Positions 31,711 through 44,980 are shown, counted from the first letter of the stretch. The stretch is 64,000 nt of DNA from Clarireedia homoeocarpa (GCA_001465935.1 LNKV01000004.1:186001-250000); one strand, 5' to 3'. The notes: generated by a model from the sequence alone, not told the origin. Made by a program: numbers and translations.

Positions 31711-32868
31711 ATGCTCTTCTTTGCTCTAGCTCAGCTGGGATGTGAGTGGTGACTGGTTGTTAGGTGGATGGTTGGTTGTGTGTGTGTGATGAGTAGGGTG
31801 TATTTTGAGATCAGATTGAGATTGATACTTAAGTTGTGCAACAAATTTGTCATGATAGTTAACAGCATATGTATCTGAAATCAGAACTGTTACTTTGTGC
31901 AATCACTTTTTCGTCTCTCCCTCCCTACTAGTGGTTGTACCAACCAACTCCCATACCAATTTTCGGATTGCCCATTATTCAAGTGAAATCTACACACTAA
32001 GAACTTATATTCTCACTTGCTAGAATAGCAATCTCAAAAGCATATGTTTTATACCTAATCATCGAAGTGTGGAGGTGCTCGGATAGTTAATACACCTACC
32101 TACCTATTAGTGTATCGTGTCGATTCAATCAATAGCTAGCTTCTTGATATACTTGTATATTCATGCATAAAGTGGTCCCACCCAATTAATCCTATTCTAT
32201 CTATACCAACAGCACAGCACAGCACAGCATGGACGAGTATACTATATCATAGTAGCTCTCTTAGAATCGAATAGAATCGAATCCGGGATCAACTCCCTCA
32301 TGATCGATCGTTCTTTCTCCTCAGACTGATATTTTGACTCACTTCTTCGCAGTAACTCAGACTCCCTCCCCTCCCCTCCCGCGTTCCTAATGTTCCGGCT
32401 ATGTAGTTGGTCAGCCTTCGATGGTGACTGAGTGAGTACCTACCTACCTACCTACCCTGTGTGTCCCTTTCCTCCTCTCTTATCTTCTCGTACCTAGCCT
32501 TTTTTGCTCTACCGTGTCACTCACATAATAACCCCGTACAGTCAGAGTTAGAGCCAGAGCCAGAGCCACGACCGTTTGATTTAACAGCGAGTTTGCAGCC
32601 ACACCGTCAATGTTCTGATTTGGGTAAGATCTATATATACTTTATTGCCGAGTTAACCCAATACCTCTATCCTTGGGGCGTCCGCAGAATCGGCTCTAGA
32701 CCCAGAGCAGTGATGCTCTGATATAATGTAACTTATAAAAATTCCTTCACCATTCCCAATGACTCCTCTTCCATCTCTCAGTGTATACATCTATCCAATT
32801 CAATCCAACCCGCTCCAGAATCCATCCCACCCCCTGGGCCTAACACCCTTCCCCTTTCAACCCCCAAT
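31711..32868. other. Intergenic region, convergent gene ends
   Basis: 3' flanks of the M35 protease (plus) and the Leu5-type carrier (minus). Contains short simple repeats: CAGCA-type copies near 32211-32230, GAATCGAATA-like copies near 32265-32285 and CTAC copies at 32437-32456. No gene is seen. Confidence 0.5.
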
Positions 32869-34148
32869 TCAAATTCCCAACCACCCCTTCCCTCTCTCAT
32901 AAACATAAAAGCTCACCGCCGCCATCGGTATCACCTTAACATACCCAATCGTCAATCCGACAAAGAACCCCCTCGCCCCCTTCTCCCTCCAAATCATCCC
33001 CGCCGTCTCCCTAATCGGTAACCTCCTTCCGTCTCCCACCGTCCCCCCAACCTGCATCCGCCGTCTAATAACCTCCAACGGATATGCGCTGGTCTGACTT
33101 ACCATTCCCGCAAGTCCTCCCGCGAGCAGCTCCGCCCAGCCGCGCAGCGGCCGCGCCTTATTCGCCGCATAGTGCTCGGGCTTCTCGAGCGTCGTGTACG
33201 GTGCGAGTAGCGGGTGTCGCAAGATGTCGCCGGCGGTGTCATGCGTGAGGAAGGATATTCCCGCGTAGGGCAGCATACCGAGGATAGTAGCGGAGAAGCC
33301 GCGATAGAAATTCGCGAGTCCGCTTTTCGGAACAATAGCCTGCACGGCGGCTTCGGTGGTTGCGAGTACCGCTGGTGCAGCGGAAGCTCGTGCTGCAGGA
33401 GGTGGGGGGACTTCGTGGTAGATGCGCTTGCAAATGGCGCTGAGACTGGACCGCGAATCTTTCTTCGTTTCGAATGCGAGGCGCACACGGATGACTTCGA
33501 GGGGATAAGTGAAGAATACACTGGTTACGCCCGCTAAGCTCCCGCTTACGAGCCGTCTCCAGGGTGTCTCTTGTTCGGGGCCGCGGATAAATACTGCGCG
33601 CACTTGTTCATACGCTAGGAATTTGATGGCGGCGTAGGGAAAAATCCTTAGGATGGTGGCGGAGTGTCCGCGGAAGAGACCCCGCGTGCCGTCGTCTTTG
33701 TATATAAATTTCATAGCGGCGATGACGCCGGACCAGGATCCGGCATATTTTGCGAATTGGGGGTTGCTGGCCTGGAAGAGGATTTTGACACGATCGAGAG
33801 GGGCGACGACGGTTTTGGCCTGTGGTTGCGGGGTTGTCATATTAGCTATTTGTTTCTTCCTTTCCTTCCCGCATGTCCTTGAGATGAGATGAGGAGAAAA
33901 TCGTAGAATATGCATACCGCAGACCCTGCCAATCCACCTGCCAATCCACTTCTCCAGATATAATCCCAACTCTGTTTATTCCTATTCTTTTCCCGTCCTC
34001 TACCCTGCGCGCCCTCTAACACCATCTGCTTCTCTCCACGTCTACCTATCCGTCTCTCTCCTGCGCTTTCTACGTCTCCATCTAACGCTCTCCTCTTCCG
34101 CGGTACTACCCCGTCCATCTCTATATCTTTCCTCGACTCCATCGCCAT
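32869..34148 (-). CDS. LEU5: Mitochondrial carrier Leu5-type (CoA transport)
   Basis: Member of the SLC25 family in the inner mitochondrial membrane; Leu5/SLC25A16/A42 relatives move coenzyme A into the matrix. Exons 34148-33918 and 33819-32869 (98-base intron) give 393 residues. Three repeats each hold the Px[DE]xx[RK] signature: PLDRVK, PLEVIR and PLEVIR, the first right after the exon join (AKTVVAPLDRVKILFQ). ASNPQFAKYAGSW and GLFRGHSATILRIFPYAAIKF fit Leu5 orthologues. The N-terminal 60 residues are a charged, Arg/Lys-rich extension. Between repeats 2 and 3 there is an Ala/Pro-rich insert (PPPPAARASAAPAVLA). Confidence 0.9.
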
Positions 34149-35181
34149 ATCCGTACTTATAATTCAATATCTCCCCGCACGGCTTGTTCTCGATCCACCA
34201 GTACCTCTATCCCTTCTCTCTCGTGATTCGATCTTCAAATCCTAGTATCTAGTCCCTCTCTTGACCATTACATTATAGTGATTGTTCCAAGCCGCCGCAA
34301 GCGATGATGTTCGTGGTTGGTTCTCGAGCGCAAACACTTATGGCCGTGTCGATTTGTGATCTTGTGCTTCTTCCTTGGATTCTTCCTCGGTCTAGTTTGC
34401 GGGGGCGGAGAGAATGTGGAGAATGCGAGGTCTAGGGTATGATAAATTGGAATTCGCGATGCGGGATTGAACTAAATAGCAAGAAGTGCAAAGGTTCCTT
34501 AGAACATTGCATACATACACGAGACCAGAAGAATACAGTGAGATGCATAGCCGTCAAGCGTAACCGCGAACGTCATTTAGCGTCGATAATTCGGCTGTCG
34601 GTCATTCGGTAATATGGAAAAAGGTTTGCCGTCGGATTATTCCCAGGTTACACAGCTTTAAGATGGACACTGGCGGTCTTGTTAGATTTGAATCCTCTAA
34701 ACCAATCATTTATTCATGTCTTAATCCTATGCCCTTCGGTGTGTATGGTTGGTTGTTTGCCCTATTTCTGCTCTCATGTTCATGCTTACGGCCAAAATAT
34801 CGAGCCTCGGTCTCTATCGGTCTCCATCGGCCTCTATCGGCTTAATATATGAGTGGCATTAGTCTTCGGCTGATTCGTTAATCAACAAGCAACCAGTCGT
34901 CCAGATATACTTCACATCAACTCTTGTCTATTGGTCAACCCTTGAGTGGGAGAAACAACAATAATTTGGATAGTCAATCCTATATGATACATCCTGCTCT
35001 TGTCTCAAACACAAACTTTTTGATGCCCCCTTACCACAGAGCGAAGTCCAGACCAAACCAAACCCATAGATACCAACCAGCCATTATACCAAGTATACAA
35101 TTCCTAAACTCCTACATCCTGTCCTAACCCTATCCATTTCTCTTTTTTTATGTCAATCCAACCAGCCTGTCTGATCTACCA
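34149..35181. other. Intergenic region, 1.0 kb
   Basis: Promoter of the Leu5-type carrier (minus) and 3' flank of Tsc1 (minus). CGGTCTC/TCGGCCTCTATCGG-like near-repeats lie at 34805-34842. No gene is seen. Confidence 0.5.
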
Positions 35182-38100
35182 TTATACAAATCCCCTAATA
35201 CCCCTCAAACTCCCACCCAATCCGGATCCTTTTTTCTTTGGTTTATCCTCCGCATCGCTGCTACCATCCTTCTTGCCATTCTTATCTTTGTCCTTTTTCA
35301 TTTTTGATAGATTTTGCACGCCGCCTATAGCCATGTTAGTAAGATTGGGGTATTTAGTAAGACCCATAGGAGTAACATACCACGACCGTATAACCTGATT
35401 TCACTCTGTGGTTTGACTTTGGGTTTTCCATTACTATCCAAGGATTCTCTATCAACACTATCTCTGCTCGCCGAAATAGGTGCGATACCATCAGAATGTG
35501 ACGAGCTCGGAGGGCCAAAAGAGTTAGCATGGTTAAATCTGTCTCCATAACCATGCACCGGACTTCTCGTATCGTTGCTAGGTGAATTTGGTGATCTGTG
35601 ACCATACGTATCCAATTTGCGAGGAGAATAATTCGTAGCAGCATTAAGTGGGAATGGAGCGCTAGACGAGACCCCCTCGTAGGTGTTCAAATCAATTGGC
35701 ATTGTATTTGCTTTGCGACGATGATCTCGTAACGGAATAAACGGGACTGGTGATCCATCCGAGGGTAAATCTGACACACGAACTCCGGTGGATATTTCAA
35801 GGTACTCCTGTTGTAATTTGGCATATCGCTTGAGTAGATTTGAATGAGCCCTCTTCAACTCGTCCGTTCGTTTGCGTGAGCCGACTAATGCTTCTTCAAA
35901 CTTGAGCTGTCTAAGAGCGGATTCTTGCTTGTCTCCTCGCCTTTCGCTCCTTTGTTGATCTAGCTCTGCAAGTTGTCGGTCAAATGTCGCCTGCAATCTA
36001 CTGATCTCGGCGTCCTTTACAGCCAATTTCATATTCAGCATATCGATAGTGTTATGAGCTTGCTCCTCGTCTTGTTTCGTTTGATCCATCTCGACTTCAC
36101 GAGCTTCATACTTTCTTAAACGTGTAGTAAGCTCCTCCACTTCTCCACGCAATCTCTTCAACTCCTCATAATTTGATTCAACCAATTGTACTTTCTGAGC
36201 AGCATTGGCCACCTTAGTCTCCGCAGCAAGAATAAGTTTTCGCAAAGTCACAATATCATGCTTTGAGGCAGCCAAGTCCCGACGGAGCTGATCACCTTCA
36301 ATAACCCATTTTTTCTGTTCGTCCTTTAGCGTCCTTAGTTTGGTGGTAAGGTCCGCTTCCCATTTTCTCGAATGATTACGACTCTTCTCCGATTCGTTTT
36401 TCATTTGAATGATCGTCCTTTTAGCATCTTCTAGTTTGGACCTCAAAATTCTGTTTGAATTGATTAGATTCTGTGTTTCTGCCTCAACTCTAGCTTCACG
36501 GATCGCCTTTCGACGGAGTTGACCAATATGAGTAAGATGTTGCTGCTTAAGGTAACGCTCAAAATTCAAATCATTCTTCAGTAGCATAAGTTCTCGTTGG
36601 AGGTAAGCAACTTTTGTAGAATCGTTTGTACCTGGTCTTAGAGATGGAGAGCGGGGCGCATGCGATCTAACAAGAGATTGCAAGTAAGAATCGACATGGG
36701 AGCTGTTATCATGGCCTTGATGACTGAGTGCAAGAGATTGGACGCTTTCATTGGTGAGAGTTTGATATAGACCCCTTGCTGATCCAGCTCTCTGAAAATT
36801 CAACATGTCGTGCAGTTGAGTGTGTGATGAAGAGGTGGCCAAATGAGCAGGTAACGTAGGACTGCCAGGTTGGTGGTGCTCTGGCCTCATCACTGGTGAA
36901 TCAATCATTGATGCTATAGATTGACTGGTAAAAGAGGACCTTCTAAGTAAAGAGTTCCTTAGCCCTTCTGGCGATGCAACTGCGGTTGAAGTCGTATGTC
37001 TCCAACTTCCAGGTCGAGATTGATATGGTGTTACAGTATTCTGTTCGACAAGAGGTTGTTCTGGTACATCAGGATTGGCATCGGCATGCGAACCAAATTG
37101 TTGTGATCTTGGTAGCGGGGTGTGATGAGTGTAACCTGGAATGTATAGTGCCATGCATTCAGTAACAACATCTGAGGCTTCGCTCTTTACCCATCTATTC
37201 GTATCAGAAAGTTCTTGATCAATAGTCATCGAGAAAAAGTTCGGATGTAACAAATGAACTTGTCTGAAAGGCTCTGATCTTTGCCGAATTTCCATCGGAT
37301 CTACCTCAAGATCGTCGGCGCCAGGAAAGCCTTGATGTCTCAAAAACTTTTGAGGTTTTCGAATATAACTCATGAAGTTCATGGGGTAGAGACCGTAAAG
37401 AAATGTATAGTAATGCAACAATTCCGGAACGGAGACATCGTCAGTGTCAAGGATTTGTGACAATTTCGTCCATGATTCTGAGCTATGGGTGCTCTTTTCG
37501 TCGGCATCCTCAGAAAAGCTTTCCTCCATCTTGCGCTGCCTGTCCCAAAAGAGCATCCTGCTGTATATATTGAAGAGAGCCGGTAAATGTTTTGAAAGCG
37601 AGGCAGGAATGTGTGGTAAAAACATAATCAAAGCCGTCATAGCCAACGATACAACTCGAGTCGAAGTGTCTATTTGTAGACATCGCAGGAGGTTCTCAAA
37701 TAGGGGAGTTTGTAAAAGCTGATGAAGGCGAGGAGGCTGATGTCTGATGAATTCACATAATAATGAAAGTGTGAAGATGCGACTCTCTTTCTTCACGAAG
37801 AATTTGTTGATTGTAGTGAGGAAATCCTATTCATAGTCAGTGGTGCATCCCAATTCCTACACCGGATTCTACACATACCTTCGGCCTCTTTCTCCCAAAA
37901 GAGATGAGAATGAGCTTCAGTTGGTTCGCCACAAACCTCTCCTTTTCATTGAAGTCAACCGATCCCGATGCGTTTTTCGCAAGCCATATCGCTAACAAGT
38001 TCTCTGCCACGGTATCCGAAGTAGTGACCGCATCATCGATATGTCCCTCATCTTCATCATAGATCAAAATATCCAACAGGTTCCTCCTCGCTTCGGTAGC

Positions 38101-38501
38101 CAGTCCCTTCTCCTCTCCAAGATGACTCAAAACCGGTATGCATAATTTATCCCACCACTGTAATAATCTTCCGGAACCTTTGATCGCAAGTCTCAAGTAT
38201 CCTAATACTGACAGAAAGGTAGCATAGCGGGAAGAGTGTTCGCGAACGTCCTTGTCGTAGATGGAAAGTAATTCTTCTTGTAACTTCTGAGCGTCTGCCT
38301 CGTCATGGCTTGAGTGTTTTTCGAGATAATTTTGTATGATTTGAATAAGATCGTCGGGAAGAGGTAGGGAGGTAGAGGTAGTAATGGCAGCAGCGATTGA
38401 TTTCGAGAGATCTTTAAGTGAGCTGGAGACTTGTCAGAGGTTGGTAAGAACATAGGCAGGCAGGTCATATTCAATGAAGGGTCACCGTACCCAGAAGACA
38501 T
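35182..38501 (-). CDS. tsc1: Tsc1 (hamartin) homologue, TOR pathway regulator
   Basis: Scaffold of the Tsc1-Tsc2 complex that restrains Rheb and TORC1. Four exons: an 11-base first exon 38501-38491, 38422-37879, 37826-35381 and 35324-35182, giving 1047 residues. The N-terminal helical core is recognisable from residues 60 to 400: LGYLRLAIKGSGRLLQWW, FFVKKESRIFTLSLLCEFIRHQPPR, TRVVSLAMTALIMFLPHIP, PALFNIYSRMLFWDR, ELLHYYTFLYGLYPMNFMSYIRKP. A Ser-rich linker follows, then a long coiled coil at about 620-880 (ELMLLKNDLNFERYLKQQHL onward), as in hamartins. The last exon codes a Lys/Asp-rich tail (KMKKDKDKNGKKDG). The tiny first exon encodes MSSG and is easily missed by gene finders. Confidence 0.92.
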
Positions 38502-40356
38502 CTTGACCTCCTCAAGATATGCTAGGTACTCTCGTGGAGGTTACTTGTGATGCAAGGTTTACCAGGCCTTTCTGTCATGCTCAAGCCTTGAAGCTCCGAT
38601 CGCAGGATGGTAAGATGCTGGAATATAGCTTGTCGCTCGTGTGCATTCACGTCCAAGTGCGCCCGTCCGTTCTCCAATGCTTTTGGATGGCTGTCGCAAA
38701 TCCCAAGATCAAGCATCAACACTTTTCTTCTTCTTCTCAGCCCGGGGCAAAAACGAAATAAATCAAGAAAGTCTCCTCGGCAGTCAGTAGCTTACGGTCG
38801 ATCATCTGCAAGAACCCTTCGAGTATAGTATGTACAATACAATAAAAGTGGCTCCCTTCTTTGTATATCTCTTCGATTGCGTCAAAGACTGATCTGCTGT
38901 GGCTGACGTTGGAAAAATGATCAAACTTGCAGAGCTGCTATCCTTGTTTCTTTTTTGTTCTGGGTGTGGGCAAGGCAAGCAGGGCTCACTCTTTTTTGTC
39001 GTTTTTATGGAGAACACAGCGAAAGGAAGGCATGATTTGCTTCCTGGTTGTCTCGGTGATATGCTCTTATCGCCGAAAGCAGTTATTTTACCCCAGCGGT
39101 TCGGCCAATATCAACCATTGGACAATTTATGTTCAAACATGAAATAAATACTCTATCGCGTGCCTTACCTACCTATTGCAAGTCCTTCTTTGCGAGCTGA
39201 ATTATAACGACATTTGCTCTCCACACCAAAGAGCTCCGCAAACAAATTGATCTGCACAAAGAGCAGAATATGCGGTGTAAAAAATGGCTCCAAGGACCAA
39301 CAATCATCCTTCAAGGAGATAGCAGAGACACCTCGATTACATTCTCGTCTGCAAGAATCCGAAAAGCCTTATCGTGAATGATCGGAGCAAAGCGCGAGAG
39401 ACTCGTCTCGATGAAGGTAAAGACGCGAATGTCTCCCAATGCGAGCCATGAAATGTCGGGTTGACTAGCGCTATCATCATTCCGATGCCCAATATCGGGG
39501 GCTATAAATGGTTGGTGAGAGCTATTGCCCAAGCGGGCGTGAAACACCATGAAGCAGTATATCTATTGCAGAGCTGTTTCGCAAGAGGAAACCCTACAAA
39601 TGCTAGGTGTGAAGTCACTAAGCGTTAAGGTCACAACTCCCACGAAACAGAGCCGATGCCACCGGCGGGAGGGTAGGCTGGGGTGATTTGGGAAGGCTGA
39701 AGTTGGAGTAATTGGTAGAGAGTGGAGAGAGGGGCCCTGGAAAGGAAGCTCAAGAGTTAGATAGTGGATGTTTTGAGGTCGAGTGACCGATTCGTGTGGT
39801 CGCGTGTTCTTGGGGATCGAGGTAGGATATGTAATTTGCTAAAGTACTATGGGATTTACACTTGTCGACATGATGTGGATATAGATGCAAAGTGGCACAT
39901 GGGAGTGTTGGTTGAGAGGGAGCTTATGAGCTGTGATTGAGAATGCATAAGATCCCGGCTGTTACGCTCCGTATATGTACGTGTGGAAGAGGCCATAATC
40001 CGTTATCATTACCCTGCGACGATCTACTGATTCCATAAGGATCCTAAGAAATAAGCACAATGAATCATTCGAAATACCACGCTACACATGTCGGGCTTTT
40101 TGCATCCAACCACGGCGCCGCTGCATCAAAAACAGTAACAACAATCCGGGCAACGCAATGCGATGCATTTCCCCACTTGTTAATATCGGCGCAGGAACCT
40201 ACTTTGATAGAATTCTATAATACAGGGGTCCTCGTAATCTCTGACTCATCGCCATCTTGCTCCTTAGATCTTGCATTATGAAGCGTTTATATAACTATAT
40301 ATCATATTATACTGCACTCTTTTCATTAGGTGTAATCTATCCCATCTGATTCCACC
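38502..40356. other. Divergent intergenic region, 1.9 kb
   Basis: Between the starts of Tsc1 (minus) and the GNAT gene (plus). A TATA-like TTTATATAA lies at 40286-40294, about 63 bases before the GNAT ATG. Open frames at 38519-39147 and 39311-39550 have no domains and no splice support. Confidence 0.5.
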
Positions 40357-40998
40357 ATGTCCACCGCTACCTCCATTACAAACCCCTCCAAGCTATTCAC
40401 CCATACCTGGATTCTCACTCTTCCTACCCACCCCGACCTTCAATTCATCCACGTTACACCTTCTAACACCAGCTCGGTCATCCAAATCTTTAGTAACCCG
40501 CTCAATGCCGCCTGGGCTCCCACCGACACCGAATCTTACATGAGCAAGTTCCTCAAGTCTTTCCGCGCCGCCAAGACCAAGCGCAACTACCTGCAACTCC
40601 TTATCATGTCCCTTTCCGAACAGCAAATCCTCGGCATGGGAGCATTAGTAGAACTGCAAGATGAACCGCGAACCGGAAATATAGGCATATTACTTAACCC
40701 CGAGGGAAGAGGAAAAGGGGTGGGGAAAGCGGCGGTGGAAGTTCTGTTGCGGTTGGGTAATGAGTTTGATTTGGATATTGTGGAGGCGGGGACGATGAAG
40801 GGGAATGTGGGGATGAGGAGGTTGATGGGGAAATTGGGGGTGGGGGAGAGGGAGGAGATGAAGTGGATGAGAGGGGCAGAAGGAGGGGAGGAGATTTTAG
40901 TTGCTGAGATTTTGTTTGGAGAGAAGGGGAAGGGTATTGAGATTGAGAGGTGGAGAGGTTTGGAAGTTGGGGTGGAGTTTGGTGAGGAGGTTGAGTAG
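40357..40998 (+). CDS. GNAT-family N-acetyltransferase
   Basis: Acetyl-CoA-dependent acetyltransferase of unknown substrate; single exon, 213 residues. The acetyl-CoA-binding motif A is clear: NIGILLNPEGRGKGVGKAAVE at about residues 108-128, with the R-x-x-G-x-G core (GRGKGVG). A beta strand with MGALVELQDEP precedes it, and VEAGTMKGNVGMRRLMGKLG is the Asn-containing motif B region. The 5' half uses mostly C-ending codons, the 3' half from about 40690 mostly G-ending codons, an abrupt change. Small-molecule or peptide acetylation is equally possible. Confidence 0.85.
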   Translation: MSTATSITNPSKLFTHTWILTLPTHPDLQFIHVTPSNTSSVIQIFSNPLNAAWAPTDTESYMSKFLKSFRAAKTKRNYLQLLIMSLSEQQILGMGALVELQDEPRTGNIGILLNPEGRGKGVGKAAVEVLLRLGNEFDLDIVEAGTMKGNVGMRRLMGKLGVGEREEMKWMRGAEGGEEILVAEILFGEKGKGIEIERWRGLEVGVEFGEEVE

Positions 40999-42284
40999 GG
41001 CAAGGAATTAGCAACTTGGGGGTCTAGCAAATGAATGTGCTAGAAGGTGTCGTCTTTGTGAATGGTACGAGGTTTGAGGTTTTGTGTCAACATTCGCATA
41101 AGAAGTAAAGGCCATACATATACGCCTCACGTAATTAGGCGATGGGTGAGGGGCTAGGCCTTTTTATCTCTGATAGCACGGTTTCATGTTGATGTTGATT
41201 CCATTTCCGGAGAAGCTGTCTGTGGCTGAACGGAACCGGTGGCTGAGTTGACAGCTGCAACTACTGTAGAATGCATATTATTGAGGAGGGAAGTCCGGCG
41301 AGAATTCCGGCTGCACATAAATAATGAACTTCACTGGATCATAGCGGGTAAGTATAAAAAGGGGACAAGTCACATGTCACTCACATGTCACTCACATGTC
41401 ACTCACTTGTCACTCACTTGTCACTCACTTGTCTCCACCCAATCAAATCCCAAAAATACCAAGCACTTTGTGTCTGACTGTCTGTCTGTCTGTCTGTACG
41501 TGGACATGATAAGGAGGGAGAGGAAGGAAAATCCAGCCAATCAGAGCTCTCTATCAAAATTAATCTTCATGGAATTGTCCCGAATAGTGAATTTCCTCGA
41601 TGGAAAGATCTAGATGGAGAAGGTTACATTTTCCTTCTCCGCTTCGACTCCCCCAACCTTCCCATCGAACCAATCTCCATTCGTTTCAGTGGAGAAATCG
41701 AGATATTGGTTGATAGTCTCCGACTCGGCTTCACAACTCTTCCTTCCTTCTTCCTTCCTTCTTTCTTACTTGTACGAACAAATCCCCGACATTCGCACAG
41801 TTTTATCGTAAAGGAATTCGAAGGATTTTCTTGGCTACAACTTTACGTCTGGTACTCGGTACCAATTCCACTCGTTATTGAGAGTTTAAGCTTCTTATCT
41901 TACCTGCCTATCGATTTCTCAGCCGCCGCTTATGCATCGATTGATTGACTGATTGAAAAGGGCGCGAAGCTGCAGAAGTCACAAAGATTGGCACTGGTAG
42001 TCGACGCAAAAAGAGTCCGCATACGAGTGGAGGCTCGCTAGGAGTCCCAAGTTCACGGCAATCATACGAGGAAACAACTGCCACCGTCGACCGCCTCATC
42101 AATATCGTATAACCCGTGTTCGGCATTCCTAATCTTCGCACAAGCGTCGTGTGTGACTATTCATTTGGAGATACTTGATATTACTGTCGAGGTTCGAGGC
42201 CGAGGTTGAACTCGAGGCCGAAATAACTCTCTGGAAAGGTAGTCGTCGCTGTTAATGATTTACTAGACACGATAACATATAATT
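40999..42284. other. Intergenic region, 1.3 kb
   Basis: 3' flank of the GNAT gene and promoter of the TM9 gene. Contains the 11-base minisatellite described separately, a (TCTG)n run near 41471-41496, and CTTC-rich runs near 41740-41770. An open frame at 41239-41613 runs through these repeats and is not called. Confidence 0.5.
41374..41433. repeat. 11-base minisatellite, about 5.5 copies
   Basis: Three copies of ATGTCACTCAC followed by two and a half copies of TTGTCACTCAC. The copies divide cleanly into two types, pointing to stepwise duplication after one substitution. Confidence 0.95.
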
Positions 42285-44658
42285 ATGGCTTTGGAACCTG
42301 CGGGGAGAATGTGGAATTTCTTACTTTTATTTCTGGCATTTTCATTCGCGGATGCTTTCTACATCCCAGGTATGTCTTTGCTATTGTTCTAAACAATCCC
42401 ATTCGCAGGTTTGATGCCGAGAGGCTCACAATCTATTGACAGGCTGGTCAATCAAGAGTTATAAAGACAACGAAGCGATACCTTTACTCGTCAACAAGGT
42501 CTACTCCGATAATACTCAATTACAATATGCCTACTACGATCTCCCATTTGTTTGTCCTCCTACCGGTGTTCGACATCCCGGATCATCTCTCCTCAGCGGT
42601 CAAAGTATTTCCCTGAACTTGGGCGAGATTCTTCGTGGCGATCGCATCTCGCAATCAGATATCGAGCTTGTTATGGGAAAGGACCAAGAATGTAACTTCT
42701 TATGCACAAAGACTGTTACCCGCAAAGACTTAAAGCGCGCCAGAGAATTGGTTAAGGATGGTTATGTGGTTGAGTGGATTGTGGATAATTTGCCCGGAGC
42801 AACCAAGTTCATGACTGTGGATAAGTCGAAAACATACTATGCCGCTGGATTCAAATTGGGATACAAGGATTTCTCCCCAAGTAATGGAAAGCCTAGATAT
42901 TTCATCAACAACCACCTTACGATCATTCTGAAATATCGAAAAGCTCCAGGAAAAGATGGAGAGAGAGGTGGAAAGGTTATTGTCGGATTCGAAGTTTACA
43001 CCAAGAGTGTTGGGGCTGAGAAGAGATTAGAATCTGGCTGCCCTGCAGATCTCAATGATGTTGATTCCGCTTTCGAGTTATACATCGCTCCAAATTCGAC
43101 AGACACATCTGCGCTCGAATATCCTCAATCGTCATACCATCCACCCAAAAGATTTGAGGATTTAGATGACGGTGCTACACTCGAAATACCATACACATAT
43201 TCAGTATACTTCCGAGAGGAAGACAAGGTTGAATGGAGGAATCGATGGGATCTTTATTTTGTCAACCAAGAAGAAGGCTCGAGAATTCATTGGCTAGCTA
43301 TTGTCAACTCGTTGATTATTTCCGGGCTTCTCAGTGGTATCGTTGCTATGATTCTGGCCCGAACGATTCGCGGAGACATCAAGACCTATAAGGATATTTC
43401 TGGTGAAGATGGTAAAATGAAGCAAAAGAGGAGATCACGACCAGGAAGTGGAGCTCGATCTCCGAAAACGGGCGAGAAGGTCGGTCTTGGGCTACTTGAC
43501 CAGGTGGATACCGAAAATGATGCCGATATTTCGTCTGACGATGAATTCGAAGATGTAACCGGCTGGAAATTACTTCACGCGGATGTCTTCCGCCCACCTC
43601 CATACGGCTACCTTCTTGCTCCTCTTATTGGTTCCGGAATGCAACTCGTCTTCATGGCATTCGGCTTACTGTCCCTTAGCAGTCTCGGTATACTCAACCC
43701 CAGTTTCCGTGGCGGTTTCATTAGTGTCGGGATCGGTCTCTTCGTCTTCGCTGGTGTCTTCTCTGGTTACTTCTCAGCTCGCGTCTATAAGACATGCGGT
43801 GGTTTGAACTGGCGTAAGAATACCCTCGTTACAGCGACACTTTTCCCTGGACTGCTTTTCGCATTAATATTTGTACTTAACCTGTTTGTCTGGGCTCAAG
43901 CATCATCTACAGCCCTTCCCTTCGGCACTCTAGTCGCTTTAATTTTCCTCTGGCTCTGCATCCAACTCCCTCTTGTATATGCCGGCTCATACTATGGATA
44001 CGTTCGCACCGGCGCCTGGGAACACCCCACCAAAACATCTTCCATCCCGCGTCAAATCCCCCAACAAGCATGGTACATCCGATCTCCGGCCTCGATCCTC
44101 CTCGCAGGGCTCATCCCCTTCGCCGTGATCTTCATCGAACTCCTCTTCGTCTTCCAATCCCTCTGGCAAGATAAATCCGGCTACTACTATGTCTTTGGGT
44201 TCCTCTCCCTCATCACCCTCATCCTCATGATCACCATTGCCGAAGTCACCATCGTTACCATCTACGTCAAGCTCTGCTCGGAAGACTACAACTGGTGGTG
44301 GCATAGCTTTTTGATTGGTGGAGGAAGCGCGATTTGGGTCTGGGTTTATTGTGTTTGGTTCTATATGAGGAGGTTGCATATCGAGGGCTTTGTGAGTGGG
44401 ATGCTGTTTTTTAGTTATTGTGGGGTGGTGGGGGTGGTTTATGGGTTGTTGTGTGGGACGGTGGGGTTCTTGACTGCTTATGCTTTTGTTAGGAGGATTT
44501 ATGGGTGAGTTTTTTCTTTTTCTCCTTTTTCTCCCTGTACTCTTTCTTTTCGGGAGAGGTTTCTTGTTTGAGAAGGGGTGGTGGTTGGGGTTCATCACCC
44601 TATCATGGATATGGATTTTGAGCTGACTTTATGAATCAGGGCGATTAAAGCAGATTGA
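42285..44658 (+). CDS. TM9/EMP70 (nonaspanin) endomembrane protein
   Basis: Nine-span protein of the Golgi/endosome, family TM9SF/TMN, involved in membrane-protein sorting. Exons 42285-42369, 42443-44504 and a 19-base last exon 44640-44658, giving 721 residues. A signal peptide (MWNFLLLFLAFSFADAF) leads into the lumenal domain with FYIPGWSIKSY, YYDLPFVCPP, ECNFLCTKTV and VDNLPGATKF; a long cytosolic loop follows the first helix (RTIRGDIKTYKDISGEDG), with HADVFRPP before the eight C-terminal helices. The last exon adds the ending AIKAD, which is the KxD Golgi retention signal of the family. Without it the frame stops after RRIYG. C-ending codons change to G-ending from about 44310. Confidence 0.94.
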
Positions 44659-44980
44659 TGCATTGATTCGATATCGTAATGGCATGAGATGGGTGTCGTG
44701 ATTTGGGAGTGTATTGGGATTGGAGCGAATCGGATGAATTTGGTCTGGTCGGTGTAAGGGTGAGGTATGATGGGCTGGATTGGGATGGGATGGGTTGTTT
44801 GATACTTGTTAGTTACATGGCGAAATAAATAAATAATGAATGATATTAGGATACCAAAATTTGATTTGTCCTTTTGATTGGTGTGTTGTGCTGTGTGTGC
44901 TACGCCTATTTAGTTTTTTGTAGAATCTTCCCTTTTCCTGGAAATATCGGCTCGCGTAGAATTGGATAGGGATAGACATA

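Noticed and set aside
43987..44598. 203-codon minus-strand frame opposite the TM9 C-terminus
   Set aside because: Low-complexity antisense of membrane helices.
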